Origin: Chrysomallon squamiferum | Taxonomy: Eukaryota; Mollusca; Gastropoda; Neomphalida; Peltospiridae | DNA: 64,000 nucleotides | Assembly (NCBI GenBank): GCA_012295275.1 | Contig: CM022678.1 | Span: forward strand, 13,714,759 to 13,778,758 | Reading direction: 5' to 3' | Part shown: in pieces, positions 52,965 through 64,000 of the stretch | Numbering within the stretch: the first letter of the stretch is position 1 | Layout of the letters: each line of letters opens with the position of its first letter | Program-made: the position numbers and the translations under genes | Notes under the pieces: generated by a model | What the model was told of the DNA's origin: nothing | Database searches by the model: none | The model's input: the letters and a program-made list of their open reading frames with translations, nothing else

Positions 52965-54715
52965 ACCAATCTTACTTTAGAAGACTGAAGAATGAATGAA
53001 ATTATTATTTATATTGTTAACAAACATGCCATTATAGAGAAAGGACAGAAAATAAATATAGATAATCAAACCAGACTAAATTGAGAATGTACTACTTAAA
53101 AAATTCTACATTATTATTATAAATATTTAAATGTTTTATATCTATTTTTATACAACAGAACATAATAAATGTCTGAACTAGTTGAAACAGGTTTCATGAT
53201 CCTATTTTAAATTATATTTATGTAAACTAGATAATACTGGCATAGATTTTTTAATTGTGGTAACGTAGTATTAATACTGTTATTTATTTATTTTAATATT
53301 CCAGTAGACGTATGTACAGTCTGCATGCTATTTTATTTATTATTGTTTTATAAAAACTTACAATCACTTACACATGTCCTTTCTTTTTAATCTATTTTAT
53401 GATTAATAGTTTCATTAAATACATCTGAAACTGCTATAAAACACACTAAAGTGTTTTAACCATTTTTTTAAATATTTTTTATGTCCATTTATGATAAATA
53501 AGCAAGAGTGAATTCAATGGCATTATTTTTATGTCACTTTTATAAGCTTTGTCTTGTCTTGTCACAAATCATATTCTTTTTGTTACTTTTATAACTTTTT
53601 ATTATTATTGTTATTTTTTTGTTTTGGTCAGGAAAGATTTATTTATAAAATATTTATCTGTTTCAAAGATTACATAAATTATCATTCTTATCCTTTATGT
53701 AATGAATAGATCTAGATATTTGTATCTATACCAATAAATTCCTAATTAAACATTATCAACTTTTCAACTGAAGAAAATACCCATTTATTTGTATTTATAT
53801 TTCTCAAATTTTTAGATTATTTTAATAAAAGTCAATATGTAGATGTAAATTGTTTTTATTACTTATATGAAAACATATTAAATATGGTAGTGATGATTTC
53901 TTTTTATTTATTTTTTTATTTTTTAAAGATAGAATAAATATTCATATAAAAAGCTGCATTGTGTTTTCTTAACTGTATGAATGTTTAATAAGGTTGGCTC
54001 TATGTGTTTCTTACTAATCCCTCTGGAAACCTGAACAAAAGCTATTTCTGTACTAATTTTTATATACTGAAATTGGTGGGAATTTCTGTAACACAACAGA
54101 AATTAAACTTACTGAAGTAATTATTTAGTTGTATATGAAAAAACTGCTTATTAAAGAATCCAGAAGTTCACTGAATGTTTTTTAGTAAAGAAATTTATTA
54201 AATTCCAAATTTACTGATGCCTAAAACACTTTAAAGTGTACATGCATTAACAGCCTAATAACAAAACTGTATAAATAAAACAGAAGACAACTGAAGAGAA
54301 GTAATTAAATTAAGGTATAAAATAAAGTGAACAATATAGCTTCATTATCTTTTTTATCTAATTCATAATAAAATTTATGACTTCCTAAATAATACTTTCT
54401 TTTGTTCATACGCTGTATCAAATGATTTTAAAAAATTGTGAAATAACACTTGTGTGAAAATATACCTTTATTATGAGTTTTACTTACTATTACAAAAATA
54501 TGTATTATAGTGAAAAAAAGAAGAAAAAAGAATGCCTATCCTATATCCAAATTTCTTCTGAAGACCTCTTTTACAAACATACAGTGCATTTTAATTCTTG
54601 AAGTATTATGTCACATCACTTAATAACTAAAATATGTCATGATACCTTATAAATGAAATATATATAAAAAATACACAGCTAAATCTTTCTAAACTATTTA
54701 GAAATCTTCTTATAT
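52965..54715. other. Convergent 3' region between FBXO16 and RDH10
   Basis: AT-rich 3' untranslated and spacer sequence. Candidate poly(A) signals: AATAAA at 53051 and 53165 for FBXO16 and, on the minus strand, the complement of tttatt at 54467-54472 for RDH10. No gene or element recognised. Confidence 0.5.
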
Positions 54716-57288
54716 TTAGGCTTTATGAACCTTTGTACGGCCAACAAACTTGTCCATGAAATTATCTGCTCCAACCAATCTGTTCACCTCCACCATTCCA
54801 TCCACTGGAAGCATTCTTAATCATAAAAATAAAAATGACTTAGACACTAACAGGCCTAATGTTTTACATTATTACATTATTAATATTTGCTTTTTCAGTC
54901 ATTTTAAAATATTATTGTAATTATTATTTTTATATTTTCACAAATTAAGTAGTACTTACGTCTTTAAGATGGAACAGAAGTAAATAAGTCTTGGAATGCA
55001 AATTTGATACTGATTGGTTAGAATTCCATGCATTATTTGCTGTACTACATAGTCAGTTTCCAGTGCAGGTAATAATGATGGATACCTATCAAGAAAAGAT
55101 TAAATTTATAATATATTAAGTGGGTTCTAAAAATCTGTACTAATGTTACACTGAAATTGTTAACAATTTTACCCACACTTTTATTATTTATGTCAAAAAA
55201 GTAATTTACTGTTTTTATATTGTTTCTGAAAATTGTTTTAAGTTTCTAATTACACAAATTTGTAGTAAAGGTTAATCCTTACTTCATCTCACAACCTTCA
55301 AACATGCCAGTGTTTGTGAATGATGGACACACAAGTGTAGTGTGGACACCATCCTTTCCAGAAAAGGCAATTTCATAGTTGAGAACTTCTGTGAAGCCAA
55401 CAACACCAAACTTTGAGGCACAGTAGTCTGTCAGTTTGTTGGTACCAATTAATCCAACAGAGCTGGCCATATTGACGATGTGGCCATGGTTTTGCCTTAG
55501 CATTGATGGTAGAAAGCATTTCACAGTCTGAAAAGAAATTTAATAGAACTTCTTTTCTGTTTCTACTATTTTATTAATTTAAAAAAAAAGAAGATGTGAA
55601 TAAAAATAATGTAATAGGTTTCACAAGGGTTTTGATAGCTGGTTTCTATTTGGATTTTTTTTTATTATTAATTTTAATATGAATTAAATTTCTTTTTATT
55701 TAGTTATATTTAAAAAAAAAAAAAAGACTAAAAAACAAACATAACTAGTAAATTATGCAGTTAAAAAAGATATAGTTTATGTGCATGGACTCAGAAAGAA
55801 GTGTCACAAATTAATTTATTAAATACTGCAACAGGAAAGATCCCATGAGCTGTATAATTACCTACTGAACATCTCTGTGCTTTATTATGTACTTAATATA
55901 TTCTAAGTATAGAAATGCTTAAAAAATTAATAAACATTGTTAAAAAGAGAATTAACCAATGAAATACTATTAATAATAAAAATTCTTTGTGTTGCAGTTA
56001 TACTATATTATGGAATATTATTTGGAAACTGTATACAAATTATGTTAAATGCACTTATAAGAATGACATTTTATTTCAACACTTTTTAATTTCATTGATT
56101 ATTGGGGAAACCATTGCCACAGTAAAATGGATCTTAGTAAGGCAAGCTATTTTAAATCCACTTCCACACAAAATGAACTAGCACCTACCAAGAGCATCTG
56201 TCTATTTGATTTAACAGGTCATGATGAACTGGATTCCATGACATCCATAAACCAACTAATATAACATTTGAATCTTTATCTGCTTTTGTTCACCATCTCA
56301 AATTTGCAGTCATGCATTTTCTTTTTGTGTAGCAAAGTACAATTACAAACTATTTGGAGCCAGACAGATTAAGATGACCTGGTCAGAAAAACCAGCAGAA
56401 TACAAAGGGGTTATGCCTGGATAGGCTGTTTTTTATTTTTAATGAGGGGTACAAAGCACTGTTTATTTGGACATTTTTTATTACAGGTGAAATAATCTAA
56501 TTGAAATAAAAAATAAAAAATAAAAAATTCTGTAAGTTCCTATAAATTCACTGTTATAAAACTTTTAATTTATTTACAAATCACAAATTAATTTTAAAAA
56601 GTAAATCAGAATTTTTAAAAACTCCTTTTACAATGTAAGGATGAACCCATCTCTTCTCTTGTACATTTTATTTAAATTTAAAATGTCTGCAGATGGACTA
56701 CCCAAGTGACAGATGAACAGTGTATTGTTGGTTCAGACTGTGCTGATGACATATTATTGGATCCACAGACCTACCTATTTCTGACAGGTGTCATGTTACT
56801 GTGTCAAACCAAATTAATCTGTACTGACCTTTCTATTTGTTTGAGTCTCACTGAAGGGTGGAATGAAATGTTAGAGCATAACATCCCCATTCACAAAGTT
56901 CCCCAAATATTAATATTAGCAAAAATACAAAACATATTCCATTTCTTTCTTTTTTGTACATTTAATAAATATAATAGTAAAAGTATACCATGCAGTAAAT
57001 TAAAAACAGAAATTAAGTAAAGATTATAGAGTGGTAAAATTAAAAAAAATAATAACAAAACAGTTGTGGTAATAAGAATATTTGAACTAAAATATCTTTA
57101 TAATTAAATTTGTTCAACAATATATCATTTTTTAAATAAAGTTTCAAATAAATAAGTAAATTGAATGAATTTATGATTAATAGAAAAATTCTCATTTCTA
57201 ATTAACTGAACTTACTCAGTACCCTGAATACTAATTAAATATTTTGAATTTCTGTTTACGAATTAAGATAATTTTATTTTGTCACTGT

Positions 57289-57340
<52 letters not shown>

Positions 57341-58244
57341 AAAATAAAACAAATGTTTAAAAAATATAATAATATAAATTTCTTTAAAGGAAATAACTTA
57401 CCCAGAAGTGGGCCAACAAATTGACATTAATTGTCCGTTCAATAAGATCATCTGGACATTCAATGAGTGGTTTTCCAGTCACAATGCCAGCATTGTTCAC
57501 TAGAATAGAGACATCCCCCACTTGTTGCCTTACTAATTTACCAACTCTATAAACTTCTGATCTCATGCTGCAATACATTTGAGAGACGTTTGTTTTGTTT
57601 TAACAGTGATTTTTTTTAAAGTTTATTTGATTTGTTATTTATTTCTTTATTTTATAAATAGACAGACTGACAGATAGATAGATATGAAGGATTATAATGT
57701 TTTAAGATGTTCATACTGGCTATATCAAACATTCAACTACAGAAAAAGGACATAACAATAATTTATTTATTAGTCTTAACTTAAGTTATAATTAATAAAC
57801 TGAACAAACCAATTGATCTGTTTTTCTACGATCATACAAATTTAATTTTAACTGAATTTATAAAAACCACTGTGAGTTCATCAAAAGTCATAATGAAATA
57901 AAAAAATTAAAATGTAGAAAATCTCACCTGACATCACAGACGTACGGGTAACACTTTCCTCTAAATCTGCAAATTATTGAAGCTGTTTCATCGTTGGCAG
58001 ACTTATCAATATCCCAAAGGACTACCTGCGATCCACGTTTTGCAAACTCGATTGCAAGTTTCCTTCCAATGCCATTCCCAGATCCCGTTATAAGCACGAT
58101 ATCTTTCTCTATACTCTTTTCTACTGATGAAATAAAAAATCGTATAAAAATCAAACCGTATGCACATAAGATTGTTCTGAAACTTTGAATTATTTCAGAT
58201 ATTATATTTATAAAACCATGCCATCTTCCTTCTGTTGTGGACAT
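54716..58244 (-). CDS. RDH10: RDH10-type retinol dehydrogenase (SDR16C family), 5 exons
   Basis: Exons (minus strand): 58244-57928, 57567-57402, 55527-55283, 55085-54960, 54815-54716. They give 317 residues. A hydrophobic N-terminal segment (about residues 24-40) suggests ER membrane anchoring. Short-chain dehydrogenase motifs are intact: TGSGNGIG (53-60) for NAD(P) binding, NNAG (130-133), and the catalytic set Ser183, Tyr196, Lys200 (YCASK). RDH10 oxidises all-trans-retinol to retinal, the first step of retinoic acid synthesis. Matches to remembered human RDH10 include [30 protein letters not shown] and the C-terminal LVGAD. It lacks the insertion after the second beta strand that makes human RDH10 longer (341 residues). 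SDR16C5 or HSD17B11/13-like is the alternative, but the C-terminal half favours RDH10. The start codon lies about 0.6 kb from that of RPL7 on the opposite strand. Confidence 0.85.
56300..57000. other. Unidentified sequence in RDH10 intron 2
   Basis: Part of the 1.8-kb intron between 55528 and 57401 is less AT-rich than its surroundings (roughly 56320-56420 and 56690-56920). Broken plus-strand frames there look as though they might once have been coding or transposon-derived. I do not recognise the source and found no inverted ends. Confidence 0.2.
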
Positions 58245-58862
58245 AATGCTTGATGTTAGCCCGTCGTTGATTAATTGTCGTCTGCATCAGACAAGTTAAA
58301 AATGGCATGTTTGATCTCTATTGTCATGCCGTAAACCGAACTAAGAACCTTAAAACGAAAGGCGTTTATATATTTTCATATTATAATTATTATTATTATA
58401 TGTAATGTTGTATATAAAATCGTATATTCTCATTAATAATTACCCTCAAGTTTAAATGATATAATCATATAGAATATGCATTTAAAACAAATGTGAATAT
58501 CGCATTATGCAGTTTATACTAATTTTATATATCATTTCAGAATATTAGTAACATGAATGTCATTAATTATGATACCAAAATACCATAACTGCTTGCGTGT
58601 AATAATTATGTAAAACTAACAGCAATGAGTGTTAATTTCAAAACGTTTGTCACATTGTCAGAAATATTGTTAAACTTTCGTATTTGAATAGACATCTAAT
58701 TTACAGTTAATAGTTTTAAAATGACAATAAAATTAATCAAAGATAATCAAAGAAATTAAATATATATGCTCAAAACATGCAGAAGTTGCATCGCAAATAG
58801 TATATGATATCGGTTAGGAAAATAGTTTTCTCCTCTTCCGCTTCCTTTTTGTCCAAAACAAC
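58245..58862. promoter_or_regulatory. Divergent promoter region of RDH10 and RPL7
   Basis: A 618-base spacer between opposed start codons, holding both promoters. Next to RPL7 lies a pyrimidine-rich stretch (about 58829-58851, ctcctcttccgcttccttttt), which fits the terminal oligopyrimidine (TOP) leader of ribosomal protein mRNAs. TOP leaders place translation under mTOR/LARP1 control. The exact cap site is not visible. No retinoic acid response element was recognised by eye. Confidence 0.55.
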
Positions 58863-59086
58863 ATGACGGACACGTACGTTTCTGTTAAATTGCTGAATTA
58901 ATCCTTAAGCATCCTATTCATAATTAATTATTTTTTAGTTAAATTTCCTAAAAGTGTCAGAAAATTATATATTTTATCTTGTATATTATCAATTTTTTTT
59001 ATATGGTATACGCACAAAAGATGAATTTGTTATTAAATAATGAGCTATTTTCGTTAAATTTGTTTCCTGACCTTTTTTGCTAGTGA

Positions 59087-59117
<31 letters not shown>

Positions 59118-61783
59118 TAAATAACCATGTTTTATAAATATCTTCTGACATTGATGAAGTAAAATAAGCATAGGAATTTTAAATTTTTTGGTGTGAAATA
59201 ATCATTGGTTTTGTTTGATAGACGTTTGAATGTTACAACAACAACATCGTGATTGTCACATGTCTGCGTTTTGATGCTCCGAAATGTATTTAGAAGGAAC
59301 TTTCTGTATATTTGCCTCTAGTTGTTTGAATATATAAATTATAAAACATGGTTTGACGAAGAATGGATAGTACCAACTGTGGTTGGAAAACAATTAAGGA
59401 TATATTTTGCATTTGCGTCAAGTATTGAAATTATGAAAGATTTTTTCCAATTTTTGTAATTTCTCTTTTGTATATAGCAAAAAGCCACAGGTGCCAGAGA
59501 GCCTTCTGAAAAAGAGGAAACATAATGCAAAGATTAGAGAGAGTAAGGCCAGGGCTGTTTTGAAGCAAGCAAAGGTATTGGTAAACGTTTTATGCCATAA
59601 AATTTCTATTTCATAAAATATAGATGTGTTACAGAAAATGTTAACATCGTCAATCTTCTTGTTCCATTATAAAGAGCATTAACAGATAGCAAAATGACAC
59701 CAAGATAATCAAAATATATTAATAAGTAAGTTACGGACATTTTAATTGTTAAAAATGGACAGAGTTCAATGATATTCTCTAGGTTATGTGACCTAGTTTC
59801 AAGACTCATAATGTGAGTTGCCAAAAATCTATTTGGTCAGAACTTGTTAATGAATGGTAAGCAGAGGTCTCGCTGCATACTGTAAGAGATGGTGGACCTG
59901 CCATCACTTATGCTTGCGATGCCTTTGCCCACCAGTCCTCTGCAATGGCAGCAATAGCTGTCATCCGTTTTAGTCTGGCTGTCAGGCCATTGTTTTGCAC
60001 TTTCAGAGTTCGCACTTTGTGTCTTGTCCCTAAACAAAATAGATGTAATTTGGAGCAATGACTATTATATTTACAAAAGGATGCAATCCAGTTCCTCTGA
60101 AGTTTGCTGCAATTTGTGATGCTTGTGTAATCAAGGCTACTGTAGCAGGTGCTATTTTTAAAGCAAAACACGAAGTTAGTTTATTTCTGATCATATTCAT
60201 ATTATAATGTATATACTTTAGATATCCGAACACAGGAGAAAACTATGCATCCCAAAAGTTTTTCCACTTAAGTTTGTTAGGCTGCTGGTACCTTAATTAA
60301 TAACTTCTTTTTAATTTTTACAAATATAATCGATAGCAGAGATTGGCATTGGTCTTCACTAAAAATTTCATCAAGAAAGCTTGATTATTAACAAAGATAG
60401 AGGGGAAAATGTTAAAATATTACTATTTTTGGTCACAAACCTCTGACTTACATAGCGTTTAACCGGACAAAAAATTGCTTTTCAGGGGGTTTAAAATGGC
60501 TGCTACTTCCTTAATTTTTTACATATTCACTTGATCTTGGTATAATTTTAAAGTGGTTTACAAGCTCTACCCAACTGTCTTATTTATTTTCAGATTAGTG
60601 GGTTTTGAAAAATTTGTCCACATACCTAATATATAAACATCTTTTTAAAATAGTTTTCATCCTTAAAAAAAGATAGGTATTCAGTCTACTCAGTATAAAA
60701 ATAATTATTATTAACAGCGCATTGCCAACTCACCATGACATTCTCATAAATATTCATTATCAGACTGCATTGTGATATTGTACGTTCAGAGCAATGAAAT
60801 GGATCTCTCATTTGACACACACATGCAAATACAAGCATGTATGTAATATATATACAGAAGGTTACAAAACAATGTATATATATGTGTGTGATGTGTGCAT
60901 GTATATGTATATTATTTTGTATAAATTCATGTAAAGAATATAATTTACAAAACCAGACAAAACTCACTGGCAACAGACACTTTGATTTTATTTAATTGCA
61001 AATAAAATAAACTTGTAATAGTTACTGCATTTATGCAGTTATTTACAGGAGCATTTTTGACTAAAATGTAATTTGAACATTGTTCAAAGTACTTGTATCC
61101 TGACATTTTTTTCAATACTATCCCTTCATTTAACAAATGATAGTGATCAGTAAATGCTCAACATATTATCTAAAATTTTATTTTTCTTATGTAAGTTCTA
61201 TAAGATCTGTTGGAAAAGATAATGGTTTAATAGAGAATGATAAGCTATTTTTATTGAAGTTCATTTGGCACAGCACTCTATTGGAATGACAACATTCAGT
61301 TCAGAACCTACCTTTGCAGTTATAAAAATATATATATTTTTTATCAATTTGTAGTTATTGATATAGATATATAATTTTGAACAAAAAAAACCCATGTGTC
61401 TTTTGATCTGTTGAACAAAATTTTACAGATAGCCCTCTGCACATTTGGCATACTTGTAACAGACACTATTGGTAAAATTGACATCAGCAAAATTCTGGTT
61501 TGTAATATACCTGTGAAATAAGGTATTTGAGTTTTATGGATTTGTTGTGTGATGTAGAAATTTGATTATCAGTTTAAATAAGGATTACTTTTAATTGATG
61601 AATAATTTGCTTCCAGGCTTTGAAGACAAAAAGACGTGTCATATTCAAACGGGCAGAAAAATATGCTAAGGAATACCGCGTCAAAGAGAGGGAACTTATT
61701 CGAATGCATCGCATGGCCAGGAAAGTTGGAAACTTTTATGTTCCTGATGAACCGAAATTGGCTTTTGTTATCAGAATTAGAGG
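58863..61783 (+). CDS. RPL7: Ribosomal protein L7 (eL/uL30 family), 5' part, exons 1-3
   Basis: Exons: 58863-58873 (11 coding bases, MTD plus two bases), 59478-59574 and 61617-61783; the gene continues past the right edge. The 91 complete codons read [18 protein letters not shown] at the start and [20 protein letters not shown] at the end. The latter is the hallmark of RPL7 (human has [23 protein letters not shown]). RPL7 is a large-subunit protein that contacts 28S and 5S-proximal rRNA. The lysine-rich N-terminal extension is typical of the animal protein. The very short first coding exon after a pyrimidine-rich leader is common in ribosomal protein genes. Intron 3 (from 61784) exceeds 2.2 kb and hosts three snoRNA candidates. 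Confidence 0.93.
59090..59114. repeat. Poly(T) run in RPL7 intron 1
   Basis: About 25 consecutive T residues, some 365 bases upstream of the exon 2 acceptor. Confidence 0.85.
59880..60175 (-). pseudogene. Possible remnant of a DDE transposase in RPL7 intron 2
   Basis: A GC-richer island with coding-like minus-strand frames. One frame (about 60151-60067) reads [20 protein letters not shown] then TGLHPF, which resembles the FRxTGIxPF motif near the C-terminus of DDE-superfamily transposases. A different frame (about 60030-59908) carries a basic peptide ending [10 protein letters not shown] and a stop. The two frames do not join by a simple splice. I read this as a broken, antisense remnant, but the match is short and a decayed host gene fragment is also possible. 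Confidence 0.25.
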
Positions 61784-62031
61784 GTGAGAATACATTTATT
61801 ATTTAGACACAGTACATAATCTGATAAAAATGGGTGCTTTATCTCAGACACACACACACACACAAAATTTAAATATTTCCAGATGGCTTCAGAATTTAGG
61901 TAGACTTGTCAAGATTAAGAGGTTAAATAATTCTTCTATCGTCATCAAACTTCAGAGAAACAAACCTTTTTTTCTTTAATATGTGAAAACACCTGGTAAT
62001 TGTATTTAATGTTACTGGTGATTATAAAACC

Positions 62032-62115
62032 TCTTGTAGTGATGAAAATAAAATATGACAGTCAATTTTACCACTGAGCAGATTATGCGGACCATGTTTT
62101 AATTTCTGAACAAGA
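62032..62115 (+). ncRNA. Box C/D snoRNA candidate, copy 1 (RPL7 intron 3)
   Basis: An 84-base candidate with a terminal stem tcttgt/acaaga, C box GTGATGA (62039-62045), D box CTGA (62106-62109) and a possible internal D' CTGA (62074-62077). It is hosted in the sense orientation in a ribosomal protein intron, the standard place for animal C/D snoRNAs. The sequences before D (gttttaattt) and before D' (gacagtcaatttt) are shared with copies 2 and 3, so all three probably guide the same 2'-O-methylations. The target was not identified. Confidence 0.75.
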
Positions 62116-62557
62116 GTATGTCACAGAAAACCAAATGTTTTTAGACTGTTGTTGGGCAATAGTTGCCAGGTTGAAGTAACAACTAAAATGTCCTATAAAA
62201 TTGAAATTTAATAATACATTACCCTCTCTTCCAAAATGACTATTGATATGCAGACCTTCTAAATGTTCATGTAATCAGCTAACTACTGACCTGATACTGT
62301 TGTAAATTGGTTTTTATATTATGCAGATGGTAATACATGGATGCACTCACGCATTCACACACGCATGCACTCACACACACAAACATGCACGTAAGTGACA
62401 TCAGGCCAAACAGGTTTTAATTCTGTACATATTGACCAAATTGTCAGTACAGTAACAATTGGTGAGTGTCCTAAATGAGGGTAATTAGATGGCTTTTTTT
62501 ATTTATTGTTTTACATATTTTAGAATCCTGTGATAGTTGAGTCAGGTGTGATTAACT

Positions 62558-62638
62558 TCTTGTAGTGATGACAACAAAAATGACAGTGAATTTTATTACT
62601 TATTCACCTGTGATGACCGTTTTAATTTCTGAACAAGA
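62558..62638 (+). ncRNA. Box C/D snoRNA candidate, copy 2 (RPL7 intron 3)
   Basis: An 81-base paralogue of copy 1: stem tcttgt/acaaga, C box GTGATGA (62565-62571), D box CTGA (62629-62632). It has the best internal C' of the three, a full GTGATGA at 62610-62616. The pre-D guide-like gttttaattt is identical to the other copies. The first guide differs by one base (gacagtgaatttt). Confidence 0.75.
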
Positions 62639-63535
62639 CACTGCATCCAGAATTAAAAGGATATTTTTCACTCATTTTAGGTCTGTAAATACATTTTCAT
62701 TGTTTTGACATCAATGCTCGGTGGCTGTTTATTTAAAAATAAAAAATAATATAAAAAAACGCTACTTTTTGTAAACACAATACAATAAAATAATGTTGAT
62801 TGACATTCTGAAAAAGAATTGTATACACGAGAACAGGTATTATAGCACAAGTCTATGGTCCATACTTGGTATATTTTTCTGATGTGGTTATGGTTTCTTA
62901 ATAAATAACACCTTATGCTTGATGTAACAAAATGGTCATTTTCATTTCTGAAATTGGTTGAGACAGTTTTAGTTTTTGTAAACAGTATTGTTGTAAAAGG
63001 TATACTTGATATTCTTTTATTACTTTTTTACATTTTTAAAAAAAAATGTGGACCGAGTATTTTCACAGTACAGTTAAGTCAGAATTAACAGCTGTAATGT
63101 TTTAGTTGGAGTTCTTTTATAAACTTCATCCAGGCAGACTGGCATGTTTGATTATCACTTACATTCTGAGATCTCCATTCCTGTAGTTGTATTGTCTCTT
63201 TAGAATTTCATTCCCTCGGTAGTAATATTTGTTATTTATATAAAATTAAAATGTTTCAAAATAAATTCATCTTGTTATAAATAAAAATATATATTGCACT
63301 GCATATATGAGGCCTGTTCTTAAATATTATCTGTCAAAATATTTTACTTTTATGGTATGAATTCTGAGTTTAAATAATTGTAAATATATTACTGTTATTA
63401 AACTATTTGTTCATTCAACAAAAGCTATTTAACAAAAGAAAAACAAATGTCACTTGGAACTATACCAGATACATTTACACTGTTCTTATTGCAGTAGCTA
63501 TACTTAATTCATGAGGTTTTCAGTTCAGTAAGAAT

Positions 63536-63620
63536 TCTTGTGATGATGAAAACAAAAATGACAGTCAATTTTTTACTTCTTATTCATCTGTGAAGACTGT
63601 GTTTTAATTTCTGAACAAGA
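63536..63620 (+). ncRNA. Box C/D snoRNA candidate, copy 3 (RPL7 intron 3)
   Basis: An 85-base paralogue: stem tcttgt/acaaga, C box ATGATGA (63543-63549), D box CTGA (63611-63614). Both conserved blocks, gacagtcaatttt and gttttaattt, are present, while the region between them has drifted (tgtgaagactgt where copy 2 has tgtgatgaccgt). The 3' flank gagtat matches copy 1, so copies 1 and 3 share slightly more than the mature RNA. Confidence 0.75.
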
Positions 63621-64000
63621 GTATAGGTTTCCACAGATTGGTGTGATTGGATTTATTTAACTTCTTTTTTAAGAGATACTGTTTCACCAAGAGGTGTAAA
63701 TATCTGCCATTAGTACTTGCTATGATCATCTGGTTTTTCATTAATAGCAATTAATGTAAAGGTACTGCATTTATGATTTTATCTTTAGCAATATATCATT
63801 TTGTGGCTGTGAAATCCAAAATGAAATGATCTTAGTTTTTATTCCTGCCTTGTACATGGTCAGAAATATGAGTACAAAAATGTTTTACAACTACTACATG
63901 TGTTTAACCAGTTGGATTAGCTGTTATTTAAAATGTATTCTGACTAAACAAAATTAAGAATTTGTGAAATAAAAAATAAACTTGTAACAGTATAATTCAA

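Larger units (their letters stand above)
61784..64000 (+). other. RPL7: RPL7 intron 3, running off the right edge
   Basis: More than 2.2 kb without a further RPL7 exon; I looked for the next conserved coding block and did not find it. Apart from the three snoRNA candidates it holds short (CA)n tracts (about 61849-61864 and 62340-62390) and AT-rich filler. Confidence 0.6.

Noticed and set aside
54716-58244. Calling the SDR gene SDR16C5 or HSD17B11/13
   Set aside because: The N-terminal half is compatible, but [15 protein letters not shown], the C-terminal LVGAD block and the RPL7 neighbour favour RDH10.

Overview
The window is AT-rich, intron-rich animal nuclear DNA with GT-AG introns, many microsatellites and transposon fragments. 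Family content and genome style suggest an invertebrate bilaterian, most likely a mollusc or another lophotrochozoan. The species cannot be fixed from the sequence alone. Five genes match well-known animal families and one is an alpha/beta-hydrolase-fold gene without a clear named match. All gene models were built by hand from reading frame, splice sites and remembered family sequences.

Layout from left to right. (1) 764-897, minus: first coding exon of a RIM (RIMS1/2-type) active-zone gene that runs out of the window to the left. (2) 898-5613: intergenic, holding the divergent promoters of RIM and VPS13B. (3) 5614-36477, plus: an apparently complete VPS13B (COH1) gene with 48 coding exons and about 3,995 residues, close to the human length. 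(4) 39416-46600, minus: a 12-exon, 399-residue membrane-anchored alpha/beta-hydrolase-fold protein whose nucleophile position is glutamate. (5) 47611-52964, plus: an 8-exon FBXO16-type F-box gene. (6) 54716-58244, minus: a 5-exon RDH10-type retinol dehydrogenase. (7) 58863 to beyond the right edge, plus: ribosomal protein L7, with a pyrimidine-rich (TOP-like) leader and three paralogous box C/D snoRNA candidates in its third intron.

Three observations stand out. A roughly 40-bp minisatellite in the last VPS13B intron appears to have arisen from the exon 47 / 5' splice-site junction, so it repeats the donor about 20 times. A second minisatellite of similar unit length starts a few bases after a 5' splice site of the hydrolase gene, and a 769-bp solo LTR with a 5-bp target duplication has landed inside it. 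The divergent RDH10/RPL7 pair, about 0.6 kb apart, matches the head-to-head arrangement I recall from human 8q21. RIMS2, VPS13B, RDH10, RPL7 and FBXO16 are all on human chromosome 8, so the window looks like a preserved piece of an old bilaterian linkage group.

The genes have unrelated jobs: vesicle release, lipid transport at the Golgi, a hydrolase-fold protein, an SCF adaptor, retinoid metabolism and the ribosome. Their proximity is best read as inherited linkage, not a pathway cluster. I saw no CRISPR array, tRNA or rRNA gene and no complete autonomous transposon.
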